The position numbers and the translations under genes were made by a program. A stretch of DNA of 52,122 bases, taken from an uncultured Saprospiraceae bacterium. Lineage in GTDB: Bacteria; Bacteroidota; Bacteroidia; Chitinophagales; Saprospiraceae. Where the stretch lies: contig CALLMH010000098.1 in the NCBI GenBank assembly GCA_938007965.1, forward strand, positions 1-52,122. The letters run 5' to 3'. Shown piece by piece: positions 25,552 to 34,206 of the stretch (position 1 is the first letter of the stretch; the number at the start of each line of letters is the position of its first letter). The notes beneath the pieces are model-generated. The model was given only the letters and a program-made list of their open reading frames with translations. It did no database searches and was not told the origin of the DNA.

Positions 25552-26115
25552 TAAGTCCAAGTCCAATTCAAATTCATCATAGATCATCCGGTCTCCTAGG
25601 TTGTCAAAGAATGCGCCTGAGCCATATCTGATATCGAAATCAGTTCTGTCGATGATGATGTTAGAGGCGGCTCTATTTGCTGTGACGGTAGCATCAAAAT
25701 CAATCGACTTTGTAATTCCTTTTATGGTAAGATCTGCGGAGACTGTATAACTATTGGCAGCTTTTTTTTCCCTTACAGAGGAGATGAGCAACGAAGCCGT
25801 CGGGTGATTGGGAACCGAAAAGAAATCATTGGACATGAGATGACCTTGAAGCTTTTTTGAGGATTTGCCTTGCAGGTCAGTGCATACTATACTAGTCATA
25901 TCCACGATAAACGAACCTCCAAATAACTTCCCTTCTTCGAATAGTAAATTTCCTTCTTTGATTTTTATTGTTCCCTCGTGACTGCCAGTGACTTTCTTTC
26001 CTTTCCAAAGGATTACTGAGGTATCAGTGTCGACTACTTTTTTAATTGGGAGCATATCATTTGCAGATATGGATAAGAAAACGAATGTGCATAATACTGT
26101 GATGAAGTTTCTCAT
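25543..26115 (-). CDS. YceI family periplasmic protein
   Basis: 190 residues with a signal peptide (about 1-18, LSISANDM). The YceI lipocalin-like barrel is recognised from DTDTSVILWKGKKVTGSHEG, GSFIVDMTSIVCTDL, LQGHLMSNDFF, SADLTIKGITKSIDFDATVT and a closing RTDFDIRYGSG. Family members bind isoprenoid or other amphipathic molecules in the periplasm; the ligand here is unknown. It has its own promoter and is divergent from the OmpA-family gene. Its stop codon lies in a tandem repeat. Confidence 0.92.
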   Translation of the reverse strand: MRNFITVLCTFVFLSISANDMLPIKKVVDTDTSVILWKGKKVTGSHEGTIKIKEGNLLFEEGKLFGGSFIVDMTSIVCTDLQGKSSKKLQGHLMSNDFFSVPNHPTASLLISSVREKKAANSYTVSADLTIKGITKSIDFDATVTANRAASNIIIDRTDFDIRYGSGAFFDNLGDRMIYDEFELDLDLRF

Positions 26116-26142
26116 ATGTCTCTATTTTGTAAGTATCTAAGG

Positions 26143-26172
26143 CAAAAATAGATGATTTATTTACTAATCAAA
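26143..26172 (-). promoter_or_regulatory. Promoter of the YceI-family gene
   Basis: On the minus strand: TTTG (26169-26172), 18 nt, TATTTTTG (26143-26150), a perfect -7 consensus, 27 nt before the ATG. Confidence 0.6.
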
Positions 26173-26227
26173 TATCAAAGACTTGGATTTTGACTTTATG
26201 AATACTTTAATTCAGTATCTTGCAACT

Positions 26228-26270
26228 TAGGGGTACTAATTTACGGTTGGTTTATATACAAAGTTGACCT
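26228..26270 (+). promoter_or_regulatory. Shared upstream element (copy at OmpA-family gene)
   Basis: TAGGGGTA (26228-26235), 16 nt, TTATATACAAAG (26252-26263), then ACCTA, 44 nt from the core to the TTG start. It has the same parts, order and near-identical position as the element before the Crp/Fnr gene. Confidence 0.5.
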
Positions 26271-26307
26271 AAAGAGTCGTTATTTAACAGAATTAAACAA
26301 TTTAACT

Positions 26308-28086
26308 TTGAGAACTATAATCTCGTGTTTATTTATCTTATCGTGTTTTCTGGGGGCGGATGCACAGACGGAGGTAGATTCCACCAAGGAAGAAAAAGCA
26401 ACAATTACTAGATATCATCTAGACAATAATGATATGTCGATAAATGATATAGAAATAGACAAAAATAATCGAGTAATCGTGTCTACGTCGAATATGCTAC
26501 TGGTCATCAGTAATCCTAATGATCCACCGATGCAATACTTGGACGATACCAATGTAACATGTGCAATAGCTGGAAAAGACAATAAGCTGTATGCGGCTGG
26601 AAATAATAATCTGTATATAGTAGGCGAGGGGAAAAAGGTCCCAATCGATAATCCTGAAGTGACTATTGTAGATATTGCCTACGCTAAGGGAAGAATATAC
26701 CTGGCAACTAATAACGGACTGTATGCATATATACTGAGTAGTGGTAATGTGAAGCATTACACTTCTGATAATAGCAAACTGAAGTCGAATGTGATCAACC
26801 ATGTGAAGGTAGACGACAACAAAGTAATATGGGCTGGAACTGAAAAGGGATATTTGAAAATAGAAGGCGATGACTGGGAGATAGAAGATAAAAAATACAA
26901 TGTGCTCAATTCCCGAAGTAATAAAGAGGGACAATGGATGGTGACTCAAGGTGATATGTTTCTGATTGATCCATTTAATAGAAAATATGACGTTGGACTT
27001 AATGAAGATCTATACCGTGGTGCGATCAACGATTTCGTCATCGATTCCAAAGGACGATTATACATGGCGTCAGAAACATTGATTAGGTACAATCCTTATA
27101 ATGAAGAGATAGAAAAGTACGGAGAAGATCTAAAGCTGCTCAGTCAGAAATGTACCAGCCTAGCGTGCGATAAAAATAATAATATCTGGATTGGAACTGA
27201 AAGTGCTGGATTATTCAGAATACTGTTCGACGATATAGCTCAAGAACAATTGTCTGCAGCTATATTAGTCACTAAAGATGTAGCTTGTAATGGCGCCGAA
27301 GATGCTAAGTTAAAAGTATCAGTCTCAGGCGGTGCTAAACCTTATAAATATGAATGGAGTAAATCCACGATGAAAGGGCCGACTCCATCTAATATTGGAG
27401 CTGGATCATATTCTGTTACCGTAACGGATAGATATGGGTCTCTGTATGTGTCAGAAGTGACCTTGTCCGATCCCGATGCAATCTCTGTAAAATTAGGAGA
27501 AGTGAAGAGAGTGACAGGATACAATAAGAAGGATGGATATGCTGAAGTGATCGCAGAAGGAGGCTCAGGAAATCTATCTTACAAGTGGTCCAATGGTGCC
27601 CAAGGAGCTAAACTAGAGAAGGCATCGCCGGGAAGATACACGGTCACAGTATCGGATGAAAATGGCTGTAAAGAACAGATTCAAGTAGATGTCAAAAAGG
27701 AAAAATATATCCCAGAACTCGATATAGCGAAGGTGAATATCGGACAAGCACTTAGGATCAACGAACTTAGTTTCGATGCAGATAGTACGAATCTTCGTTC
27801 TGAGAATTTCGAAATCCTAGATGAAGTATATGATTTCTTAGTGAAGCATCCATCAGTAAAAATTGAAATAGGTGGGCATACGAATACGATACCTCCACAT
27901 GAATATTGTGATAAATTATCCACTTCCAGAGCAAAAAGTGTTGCGGAATATGTCATAGAACAAGGTATCGCTGAAGAAAGAGTAACTTATAAAGGATACG
28001 GTAAAAGAGAGCCTCTTACCGAATCAAAATCAGCATCTGCAAGGAAGAAAAATCAGCGTGTGGAAGTGAAAATATTATCTATGTAG
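26308..28086 (+). CDS. Propeller + SprB-repeat + OmpA-domain envelope protein
   Basis: 592 residues from a TTG start; the signal peptide (RTIISCLFILSCFLGADAQ) begins there. Residues about 30-310 look like a two-component-regulator-type beta-propeller (repeats such as GRIYLATNNGLYAY, NKVIWAGTEKGYLKI, NNIWIGTESAGLFRI). Two SprB-like repeats follow (SVSGGAKPYKYEWS and AEGGSGNLSYKWSNGAQGAK). The last ~110 residues are an OmpA peptidoglycan-binding domain (ELSFDADSTNLRSEN, GGHTNTIPP, LSTSRAKSVAEYVI, GYGKREPL). I infer a protein tethered to peptidoglycan with sensing or adhesive beta domains. It is monocistronic and ends at a strong terminator. Confidence 0.88.
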   Translation: MRTIISCLFILSCFLGADAQTEVDSTKEEKATITRYHLDNNDMSINDIEIDKNNRVIVSTSNMLLVISNPNDPPMQYLDDTNVTCAIAGKDNKLYAAGNNNLYIVGEGKKVPIDNPEVTIVDIAYAKGRIYLATNNGLYAYILSSGNVKHYTSDNSKLKSNVINHVKVDDNKVIWAGTEKGYLKIEGDDWEIEDKKYNVLNSRSNKEGQWMVTQGDMFLIDPFNRKYDVGLNEDLYRGAINDFVIDSKGRLYMASETLIRYNPYNEEIEKYGEDLKLLSQKCTSLACDKNNNIWIGTESAGLFRILFDDIAQEQLSAAILVTKDVACNGAEDAKLKVSVSGGAKPYKYEWSKSTMKGPTPSNIGAGSYSVTVTDRYGSLYVSEVTLSDPDAISVKLGEVKRVTGYNKKDGYAEVIAEGGSGNLSYKWSNGAQGAKLEKASPGRYTVTVSDENGCKEQIQVDVKKEKYIPELDIAKVNIGQALRINELSFDADSTNLRSENFEILDEVYDFLVKHPSVKIEIGGHTNTIPPHEYCDKLSTSRAKSVAEYVIEQGIAEERVTYKGYGKREPLTESKSASARKKNQRVEVKILSM

Positions 28087-28166
28087 TCGTGTTATGCTTT
28101 GGTCTACATCCTTCAATGAAGAAGTATCGACAACTATGCTGAATCGCTGAAAATAATATTTTGAAT

Positions 28167-28210
28167 AAAAAGAGAGTAACATAGTCAAGTGACTATGTAC
28201 TCTCTTTTTA
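28167..28210 (+). terminator. Terminator of the OmpA-family gene
   Basis: A long stem, AAAGAGAGT and ACATAGTC (to 28186) with GACTATGT and ACTCTCTTT, closes a 4-nt loop and is followed by TTTATTTTT. The A-rich left flank also makes it a possible bidirectional terminator for the minus-strand gene ending at 28322. Confidence 0.8.
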
Positions 28211-28321
28211 TTTTTAGAGGATAGGTTTCTATTTTACGATTGAGCTTATAGCATCTTGATCGTATAATGGAATCAGAAGGGTAAGAAACCTTTGAAAATC
28301 GACGTCTTCAAAAACTATTAT

Positions 28322-28933
28322 TTAATCTACAGGACCTTTTCCAAGTCTCATCACTTCTATATCTCCTGAGGTGCAATCCAAGACAGTGGAGCCTACTGCT
28401 TCGCCTAATCCACCATCAATCAGATAATCAACTTGATGCTCGTAAGTATCTTCTATTTTTTCGGGATCAATGAAATATTCTGATACGTCTTCATTATTGA
28501 GAGAGGTGCTTATGATCGGCGCATCAAGATATTCCATGAGTTCTAATACGATCTTGTTATTTGGGATACGGATTCCTATTTCTTTTTTATTGTTTTTGAA
28601 ATATTTGGTGACGAAGTTATTCGCATTGAGGATGAAAGTATATGGCCCTGGAAGGTACCGCTTCATCGATTTGAAAATATGATTAGAATAGGGTAGTGTA
28701 AAATCAGCGACCGTCTTGATATCCTTACAGATAAGAGAAAGTTTTGCTTGTTTTTCTTTTTTACCTGATATCTTGATGATTCGTTCGATACTTGACTTTT
28801 TGGTCATGATGCACCCCATCGCATATACCGTATCCGTTGGGAATATGATTACATCACCCTTGTTCATCTTTTCGGCGATCATTTTTATATCTCTTGTATC
28901 TGGATTATCTGGTCTTATTACTACTCTTTGCAT
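28322..28933 (-). CDS. L-threonylcarbamoyladenylate synthase (Sua5/YciO/YrdC family)
   Basis: 203 residues from the ATG at 28933, where conservation begins (MQRVVIRPDNPDTRDIKMIA); an in-frame extension upstream is unlikely to be used. The YrdC fold is shown by KGDVIIFPTDTVYAMGC, KQAKLSLICKDI, LPGPYTFILNA, IGIRIPNNKIV, APIISTSLN and GSTVLDCTSGDIEVMRLGKG. The enzyme makes threonylcarbamoyl-AMP for the t6A37 modification of tRNA. This is the short form without the Sua5 C-terminal domain. YciO-type paralogues are the alternative. Confidence 0.88.
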   Translation of the reverse strand: MQRVVIRPDNPDTRDIKMIAEKMNKGDVIIFPTDTVYAMGCIMTKKSSIERIIKISGKKEKQAKLSLICKDIKTVADFTLPYSNHIFKSMKRYLPGPYTFILNANNFVTKYFKNNKKEIGIRIPNNKIVLELMEYLDAPIISTSLNNEDVSEYFIDPEKIEDTYEHQVDYLIDGGLGEAVGSTVLDCTSGDIEVMRLGKGPVD

Positions 28934-29191
28934 AGGAATTAACTTTATGATTTTAAGTCTCTTGATTAATAATATTGTACTATTTGTACCTTTTGTCTTC
29001 AATCATTTATTATTAGAATAGTTGAAAATTAAGGTTTCGATGCTAGCATTCATCAATTGCAATATAGTTTTAGTTTTGATATATTCGGATTCTTATTTGC
29101 CATTTTCTAGTCTATGAATAGTATTTGATTAATTCTTTAGAACCAATACCGATTCTTTATCCTTTATTTGTACTCTTATTATATATTCATA

Positions 29192-31648
29192 ATGGAACAG
29201 CAGCAAAATACAACGTACGTCACCGCCATATTGCCTCTCGCAATACCTAAGACGTATACCTATCTCGTTCCTGATGAATTGATCTCCGAAGTAGAATTTG
29301 GCAAGCGTATAGAAGTACCCCTGAAGAATAAGCTGTACTCTGCACTAATCATAAAAGTCGAGCAAAATCTCGCACTTCAATACAAAACAAAAAGTGTGGT
29401 CTCTGTTATAGATGACGAACCTATTATTCATTACTATCAATATGAATTCTGGACTTGGATGGCCAATTATTACGGCTGTACGATCGGTGAAGTGATGCAT
29501 GTAGCATTACCGGGTGGGCTTCGGTTGAGCAGTGAGACCAAGCTGCTCATCCACGATGACTTCGATGATGATATGTCCGACCTTACTGATTCGGAGTACC
29601 TCGTCGCGGAGGCATTGACCATACGAAATGTACTCACTATAGAAGAGGTGAAAGATATCCTTGAAAAGAAAACCGTGTATCCCCTCATCCGATCTTTATT
29701 GGATAAGAGAGTAGTAAAATTAAAAGAAGAATTGGTCGCTAAGTATAAACCTAAAAAGGTAGGATTTATGGCGCTCACCACATACTACGAAGAAGATAAA
29801 TCAAGACTTTCAGAGGCATTCGATAAGATCAAAAAATCAGATCATCAGACGAATGCTTTATTGGCTTTTGTGAGTCTATCAAGAGGTGCTACAGAAGTAC
29901 CCAGATCATCTGTATATGAAATGAGCGGAGTCGCCATCAGCGTACTCAGAGCACTGGAGAAAAAAGACATCATAGAATTATATGATAAAGAGGTCAGTCG
30001 ATTGATCTATGAGGAGGCTGACGGAGAACTTCCTGATCTATCAGAAGAACAAGTAAGGGCCTTAGAACTGATCAAGGGATTCTTCGCACAGAATAAGATC
30101 GCACTTCTACATGGAGTTACGGGTAGTGGAAAGACGCGAGTATTTATGGATCTAATCCAGGAGACTATAGCCGCGGGTAAGCAAGTCTTATATCTACTTC
30201 CTGAGATCGCACTGACCACACAGATAGTATCTAGGTTGAAGCATATATTTGGCGAAGATGTAGGTATATTTCACAGTAGGATGAATAACCATGAGCGGGT
30301 AGAACTATGGAAAGATGCGCTTATTGGTAAGAAAATCATTCTTGGTGCTCGGTCTAGTCTATTTTTACCGTTTCCCAATCTTGGGCTTATTATAGTAGAT
30401 GAAGAGCATGATCCGTCATACAAGCAATCTGACCCTAATCCAAGATATAATGCTAGAGATGCGGCAGTTTTTCTAGCTATGAAGTTAGGTGCAAATGTAA
30501 TCCTAGGATCAGCCACGCCAAGTATGGAGAGCTACCTCAATGCTGTAGAAGGGAAGTATGGACTGATTGAGATGAATCAGCGTCATGGCGGTGTATCCAT
30601 GCCGGAGATCGAAGTCGTAGATATAGGTGTAGCCAAGAAGAGGGGTCTGGTCAATGGATTTTTCACCCACCACCTTATAGAGACAATTAGAACAGCGTTA
30701 TTGAATAAAGAGCAGATTCTCCTCTTCCAAAATAGGCGAGGATACTCTCCACAGCTGACCTGCAATACATGTGGATGGAAAGGCGAATGTGCCAACTGTG
30801 ATATCACACTGACTTATCATAAATTCTTCGATGAACTAAGATGTCATATCTGTGGTTTCCGCAATAAGAATCCGCATGCCTGCCCTGATTGTGGCAGCGA
30901 TGGATTAGAAGAGGTAGGATTTGGAACAGAAAAAATAGAAGATGAGATATCGAAGATCTTTCCCGAAGCTAAAATCAAACGTATGGACTATGACACCGTA
31001 CGTAAGAAGAATTCGTATGAAAAGATCCTCGAAGATTTCGGTAGTAGAGAGATAGATATCCTCGTAGGTACACAGATGATTACCAAGGGGCTAGATTTTG
31101 ATAATATCGCAGTGGTAGGAGTGATTAATGCTGATTCTACATTGATGTTTTCTGATTTCCGAGCGGGAGAGAGAGGATATCAATTGCTGACTCAAGTGGC
31201 AGGAAGAGCGGGCCGAAGAAAAAAACAAGGGAAAGTAATCATACAAACTTATCATCCAGATCATCCCGTGATACATGAGATTGTGAACAGTAATTACCAA
31301 CGACTATTCCGGCGAGAATCACAGGAGAGACAGAGATTCGTCTATCCTCCATACTTCCGAATGATCAATATACAGCTCAAACACAAAAAACCGCAAGTAG
31401 TAGCAGATGCAGCTCGATATATGGTTATGGAGCTCAAGAAGATCCTCGGTAATCGAGTCATCGGCCCTGCCGAACCCAGTATCCCAAGGACAAAAGGTTA
31501 CTACCGTCAGAATATTACCATAAAAATAGAAAAGAAAGCAAAAGCGATAAACGTAGCCAAGTCTCACGTACTGCATCAAAAAGCTATGCTCAGAACATCA
31601 GACGGATACAAGTCAGTCGGTGTGAAAATCGATGTCGACCCTTATTAG
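29192..31648 (+). CDS. priA: Primosomal protein N' (replication restart helicase PriA)
   Basis: 818 residues from the ATG at 29192 (MEQQQNTTYVTAILPLA). The N-terminal 3'-DNA-binding domain is followed by the helicase core. Walker A is GVTGSGKTR at about 308-316, the DEEH box is VDEEHDPSYKQ, and GSATPSMESYL is motif III. The zinc cluster is CNTCGWKGECANC and CHICGFRNKNPHACPDC. The late helicase motifs are GTQMITKGLDFDNIAVVGV and QVAGRAGRRKKQG. PriA reloads the replisome at stalled forks. It is monocistronic here. Confidence 0.96.
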   Translation: MEQQQNTTYVTAILPLAIPKTYTYLVPDELISEVEFGKRIEVPLKNKLYSALIIKVEQNLALQYKTKSVVSVIDDEPIIHYYQYEFWTWMANYYGCTIGEVMHVALPGGLRLSSETKLLIHDDFDDDMSDLTDSEYLVAEALTIRNVLTIEEVKDILEKKTVYPLIRSLLDKRVVKLKEELVAKYKPKKVGFMALTTYYEEDKSRLSEAFDKIKKSDHQTNALLAFVSLSRGATEVPRSSVYEMSGVAISVLRALEKKDIIELYDKEVSRLIYEEADGELPDLSEEQVRALELIKGFFAQNKIALLHGVTGSGKTRVFMDLIQETIAAGKQVLYLLPEIALTTQIVSRLKHIFGEDVGIFHSRMNNHERVELWKDALIGKKIILGARSSLFLPFPNLGLIIVDEEHDPSYKQSDPNPRYNARDAAVFLAMKLGANVILGSATPSMESYLNAVEGKYGLIEMNQRHGGVSMPEIEVVDIGVAKKRGLVNGFFTHHLIETIRTALLNKEQILLFQNRRGYSPQLTCNTCGWKGECANCDITLTYHKFFDELRCHICGFRNKNPHACPDCGSDGLEEVGFGTEKIEDEISKIFPEAKIKRMDYDTVRKKNSYEKILEDFGSREIDILVGTQMITKGLDFDNIAVVGVINADSTLMFSDFRAGERGYQLLTQVAGRAGRRKKQGKVIIQTYHPDHPVIHEIVNSNYQRLFRRESQERQRFVYPPYFRMINIQLKHKKPQVVADAARYMVMELKKILGNRVIGPAEPSIPRTKGYYRQNITIKIEKKAKAINVAKSHVLHQKAMLRTSDGYKSVGVKIDVDPY

Positions 31649-31785
31649 GATTACGTAAGGTATAGTCTACTACTACGGTAAAGGATAAAAATCAAGCAAT
31701 GCGATGTAATTTGAAACTATGACAAGAGGGAATAGATTTTCTAATTCAAAATTTAGGTTTAATTCTTTACTCAGTGTTAAATTAG

Positions 31786-31793
31786 TAATTTTG
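31786..31793 (+). promoter_or_regulatory. -7 box of gpsA
   Basis: TAATTTTG, a perfect -7 consensus, ends 7 nt before the gpsA ATG. The message would be nearly leaderless. Confidence 0.5.
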
Positions 31794-31800
31794 CTTCTCA

Positions 31801-32838
31801 ATGGATAAAACGGTAGGAGTCATAGGATCAGGTAGTTTTGGAGTTACTATAGCCAAGTTGTTGATGGAGAATGTCAATGTATTGATGTTTACACGACGGG
31901 ATTCTGTCATGGAAGCGATTAATGAACGTCAGCATTATATGGGGATTGATACTTTAGGAAAAATCACTGCGGTCAATGATCTCGCCTATATATCAGAACA
32001 ATGTGAAGTCATCATGCCTGCCATACCCTCATCAAGTTTTAGAGCTGTGATGAAAGCTATCGCTCCGCATGTAGGGCCTGAGCACATAATGATTCACTGT
32101 ACTAAAGGCCTAGATGTCTCGACCATCTCAGAAAAACGGATGGCCAATGAAGCATTCGTGAGAAAGGATGTATTCAGTATGTCTGAGGTAATTATGGACG
32201 AGACTACTGTGATACGTATCGGGTGCATGTCAGGGCCAAATCTTGCAAAAGAGATATTAGCGGGGCAGCCAGCGGCAACTGTGATTGCATCAGAATTCAA
32301 AGAAGTAATAAGAATCGGACAGCAGATATTGAGTAGCAATAAGTTCTCTGTATTTGGGAGTTATGACTTGAAAGGGGCCGAACTCGCTGGAGTATTTAAA
32401 AATATAATAGCCATAGGGTCTGGAATTCTTGGAGGGCTCGAATTGGGCAAAAATATGCAAGCTGCACTTATCACCAGAGGATTACGAGAGATGATCCAGT
32501 TTGGGAAATCTATGGGTGCAGATAGCAAGTCCTTCTTGGGGACAGCAGGGATAGGTGATCTGATTGCTACTGCGACCAGCGAAAGCTCTAGGAACTATAC
32601 CTTTGGCAAAAAACTAGCATCAGAAGGAGGAACATCAGAGCAGATTATCAAATCAATCGGAGAAGTTGTAGAAGGTGTCAATGCATTAAAAATAATCTAC
32701 CTGTTAGCCAAAAAAGAAAAACTGCAACTGCCGATTACGACGATGCTATATAGAGTAATATTCGAAGACTATCCGATAGAGAAAGCACTTAGATTGCTTA
32801 TGACATATAACTACGCACCCGATGTAGATTTTATCTAA
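31801..32838 (+). CDS. gpsA: NAD(P)H-dependent glycerol-3-phosphate dehydrogenase
   Basis: 345 residues. The Rossmann motif GSGSFGVTIAKLL is at the N-terminus; MIHCTKGLD, SGPNLAKEI, KGAELAGVFKNIIAIGSGIL and FLGTAGIGDLIATATSESSR (the substrate and catalytic Lys region) mark the family. It reduces dihydroxyacetone phosphate to sn-glycerol-3-phosphate for phospholipid synthesis. It is followed after 23 nt by the globin gene. Confidence 0.95.
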   Translation: MDKTVGVIGSGSFGVTIAKLLMENVNVLMFTRRDSVMEAINERQHYMGIDTLGKITAVNDLAYISEQCEVIMPAIPSSSFRAVMKAIAPHVGPEHIMIHCTKGLDVSTISEKRMANEAFVRKDVFSMSEVIMDETTVIRIGCMSGPNLAKEILAGQPAATVIASEFKEVIRIGQQILSSNKFSVFGSYDLKGAELAGVFKNIIAIGSGILGGLELGKNMQAALITRGLREMIQFGKSMGADSKSFLGTAGIGDLIATATSESSRNYTFGKKLASEGGTSEQIIKSIGEVVEGVNALKIIYLLAKKEKLQLPITTMLYRVIFEDYPIEKALRLLMTYNYAPDVDFI

Positions 32839-32861
32839 CCTAATTAACCAAATTCATAATT

Positions 32862-33224
32862 TTGACCTCTATATACGATCGATTAGGCGACGAACATTTA
32901 CATCTTCTTGTAGATAATTTTTACGGGGAAGTAATGGAAGATTCACGGATAGCACATCTATTCCAGACAGATATAAAGACAGTAAAAAGCAAACAGTTTA
33001 TGTTTTTATCCCAGTTCTTCGGAGGACCTCCAAGGTATGCGGAGACCTACGGACATCCTCGGATGAGAATGCGACATATGCCACATAAGATAGACCACGA
33101 TGCCGCTCATGCTTGGTTAGAATGCATGGCTGAGGCGATATCTAAATTGCCAATCGATGAAGGATTTAAAAAAGAGATTTTTCAACGATTTCCAAATGTG
33201 GCTGCACATATGATTAATAGCTAG
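32862..33224 (+). CDS. Group II truncated haemoglobin
   Basis: 120 residues from a TTG start. It has the 2-on-2 globin pattern: IYDRLGDEHL, NFYGEVMEDSRIAHLF with Tyr21 at B10, FFGGPPRYAETYGHPRMRMR, then His72 as the likely proximal haem ligand and Trp85 at G8. The GGPP and RMRH motifs point to group II (TrHbO/YjbI-like). The role is probably oxygen, NO or peroxide handling. It sits 1 nt before the MBL hydrolase gene and 23 nt after gpsA, so the three may be one transcript. Confidence 0.9.
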   Translation: MTSIYDRLGDEHLHLLVDNFYGEVMEDSRIAHLFQTDIKTVKSKQFMFLSQFFGGPPRYAETYGHPRMRMRHMPHKIDHDAAHAWLECMAEAISKLPIDEGFKKEIFQRFPNVAAHMINS

Positions 33225-33225
33225 A

Positions 33226-34116
33226 ATGGACAAAAACAATCCATACAATATTACGGCGTATTCTACAGCACTATTTTCGACTTGGATAAATGTTGAAGAA
33301 CTAAATTTATTGATAGATGCTGGAGATGGGATTACGTCAAACCTAATGCAAAAATCAAGAAAAATAAAACACGTCTTCATTACTCATCCAGATCGTGATC
33401 ATTTGAATGGATTGCCCCAGTTCATACAACTTAACTCACGAGAAGGCTTTCCAATTATACACTATCCCAAAGATTCGGGTTCTTTTCAAGCAATGCAAAG
33501 TTTTCTCTCAAGATTTGATCCACATGTAAATGGCTCTAAGTGGATAGGAATTGCCGATGGCGAACGCATACCAATCAAAAAGGGCTTCGAGGTCGTGGCG
33601 ATGAGGAATAATCATATTCTGTCTCCAAAAGATGTAGACAAAAGTCTTAGTTACAAATTATTCGAAATAAAAAGTAAACTTAAGCCCGCATTTAAAAACC
33701 TTGACAAGGATAAGATAAGGCAGATCGCAATTGATAAGGGGAGCGACTTTTTGACTGAAATTGTAAGCACCAATATTATAAGTTTTTCAGGGGATACCCC
33801 TGTAGACAGTTATGAAAAATGGGACAAATCTGAAATTTTAATACACGAGTCCACTTTTCTAGGTGATATTGATAACTCGAATGTAGCTCATCGGCATAAT
33901 AAGCATTCGTCTCTAGATGAAGTCTTACGAATGGCAAAAGAGATTAGTATTAATTGTTTGATTCTAAATCACTTTTCTAGTCGGTACTCAAAAGAGGAAA
34001 TTTTATTTGAGGTAAGAAAGCAATTGACTGAATTAGGGATTAAAATTCCAGTGTATTTAATTTTGCCAGGTGAAACACACAGAAATATTTTATCTCAAAA
34101 TCCGATAAACGCTTAA
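33226..34116 (+). CDS. MBL-fold metallo-hydrolase (RNase Z-like) with altered metal motif
   Basis: 296 residues. The fold is seen in NLLIDAGDGITSNL, HVFITHPDRDHLNGLPQFIQ, SFSGDTPVDSYEKW, HESTFLGD, HRHNKHSSLDEVL and LILNHFSSRY. The metal motif is HPDRDH (His54, Asp56, Asp58, His59) in place of HxHxDH, so the second His is an Asp. The late motifs are like those of RNase Z and related enzymes. Whether it processes tRNA, another RNA or a small molecule is unclear. It starts 1 nt after the globin stop. Codon use looks more AT-rich than gpsA. Confidence 0.8.
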   Translation: MDKNNPYNITAYSTALFSTWINVEELNLLIDAGDGITSNLMQKSRKIKHVFITHPDRDHLNGLPQFIQLNSREGFPIIHYPKDSGSFQAMQSFLSRFDPHVNGSKWIGIADGERIPIKKGFEVVAMRNNHILSPKDVDKSLSYKLFEIKSKLKPAFKNLDKDKIRQIAIDKGSDFLTEIVSTNIISFSGDTPVDSYEKWDKSEILIHESTFLGDIDNSNVAHRHNKHSSLDEVLRMAKEISINCLILNHFSSRYSKEEILFEVRKQLTELGIKIPVYLILPGETHRNILSQNPINA

Positions 34117-34206
34117 AAGCAATTTAATCACCTATAATCAATTCCTAGGCCTCATTAAATATATCTTTCTTATTTTACGGCTCCAACAACAAAAAATACC
34201 ACCATT

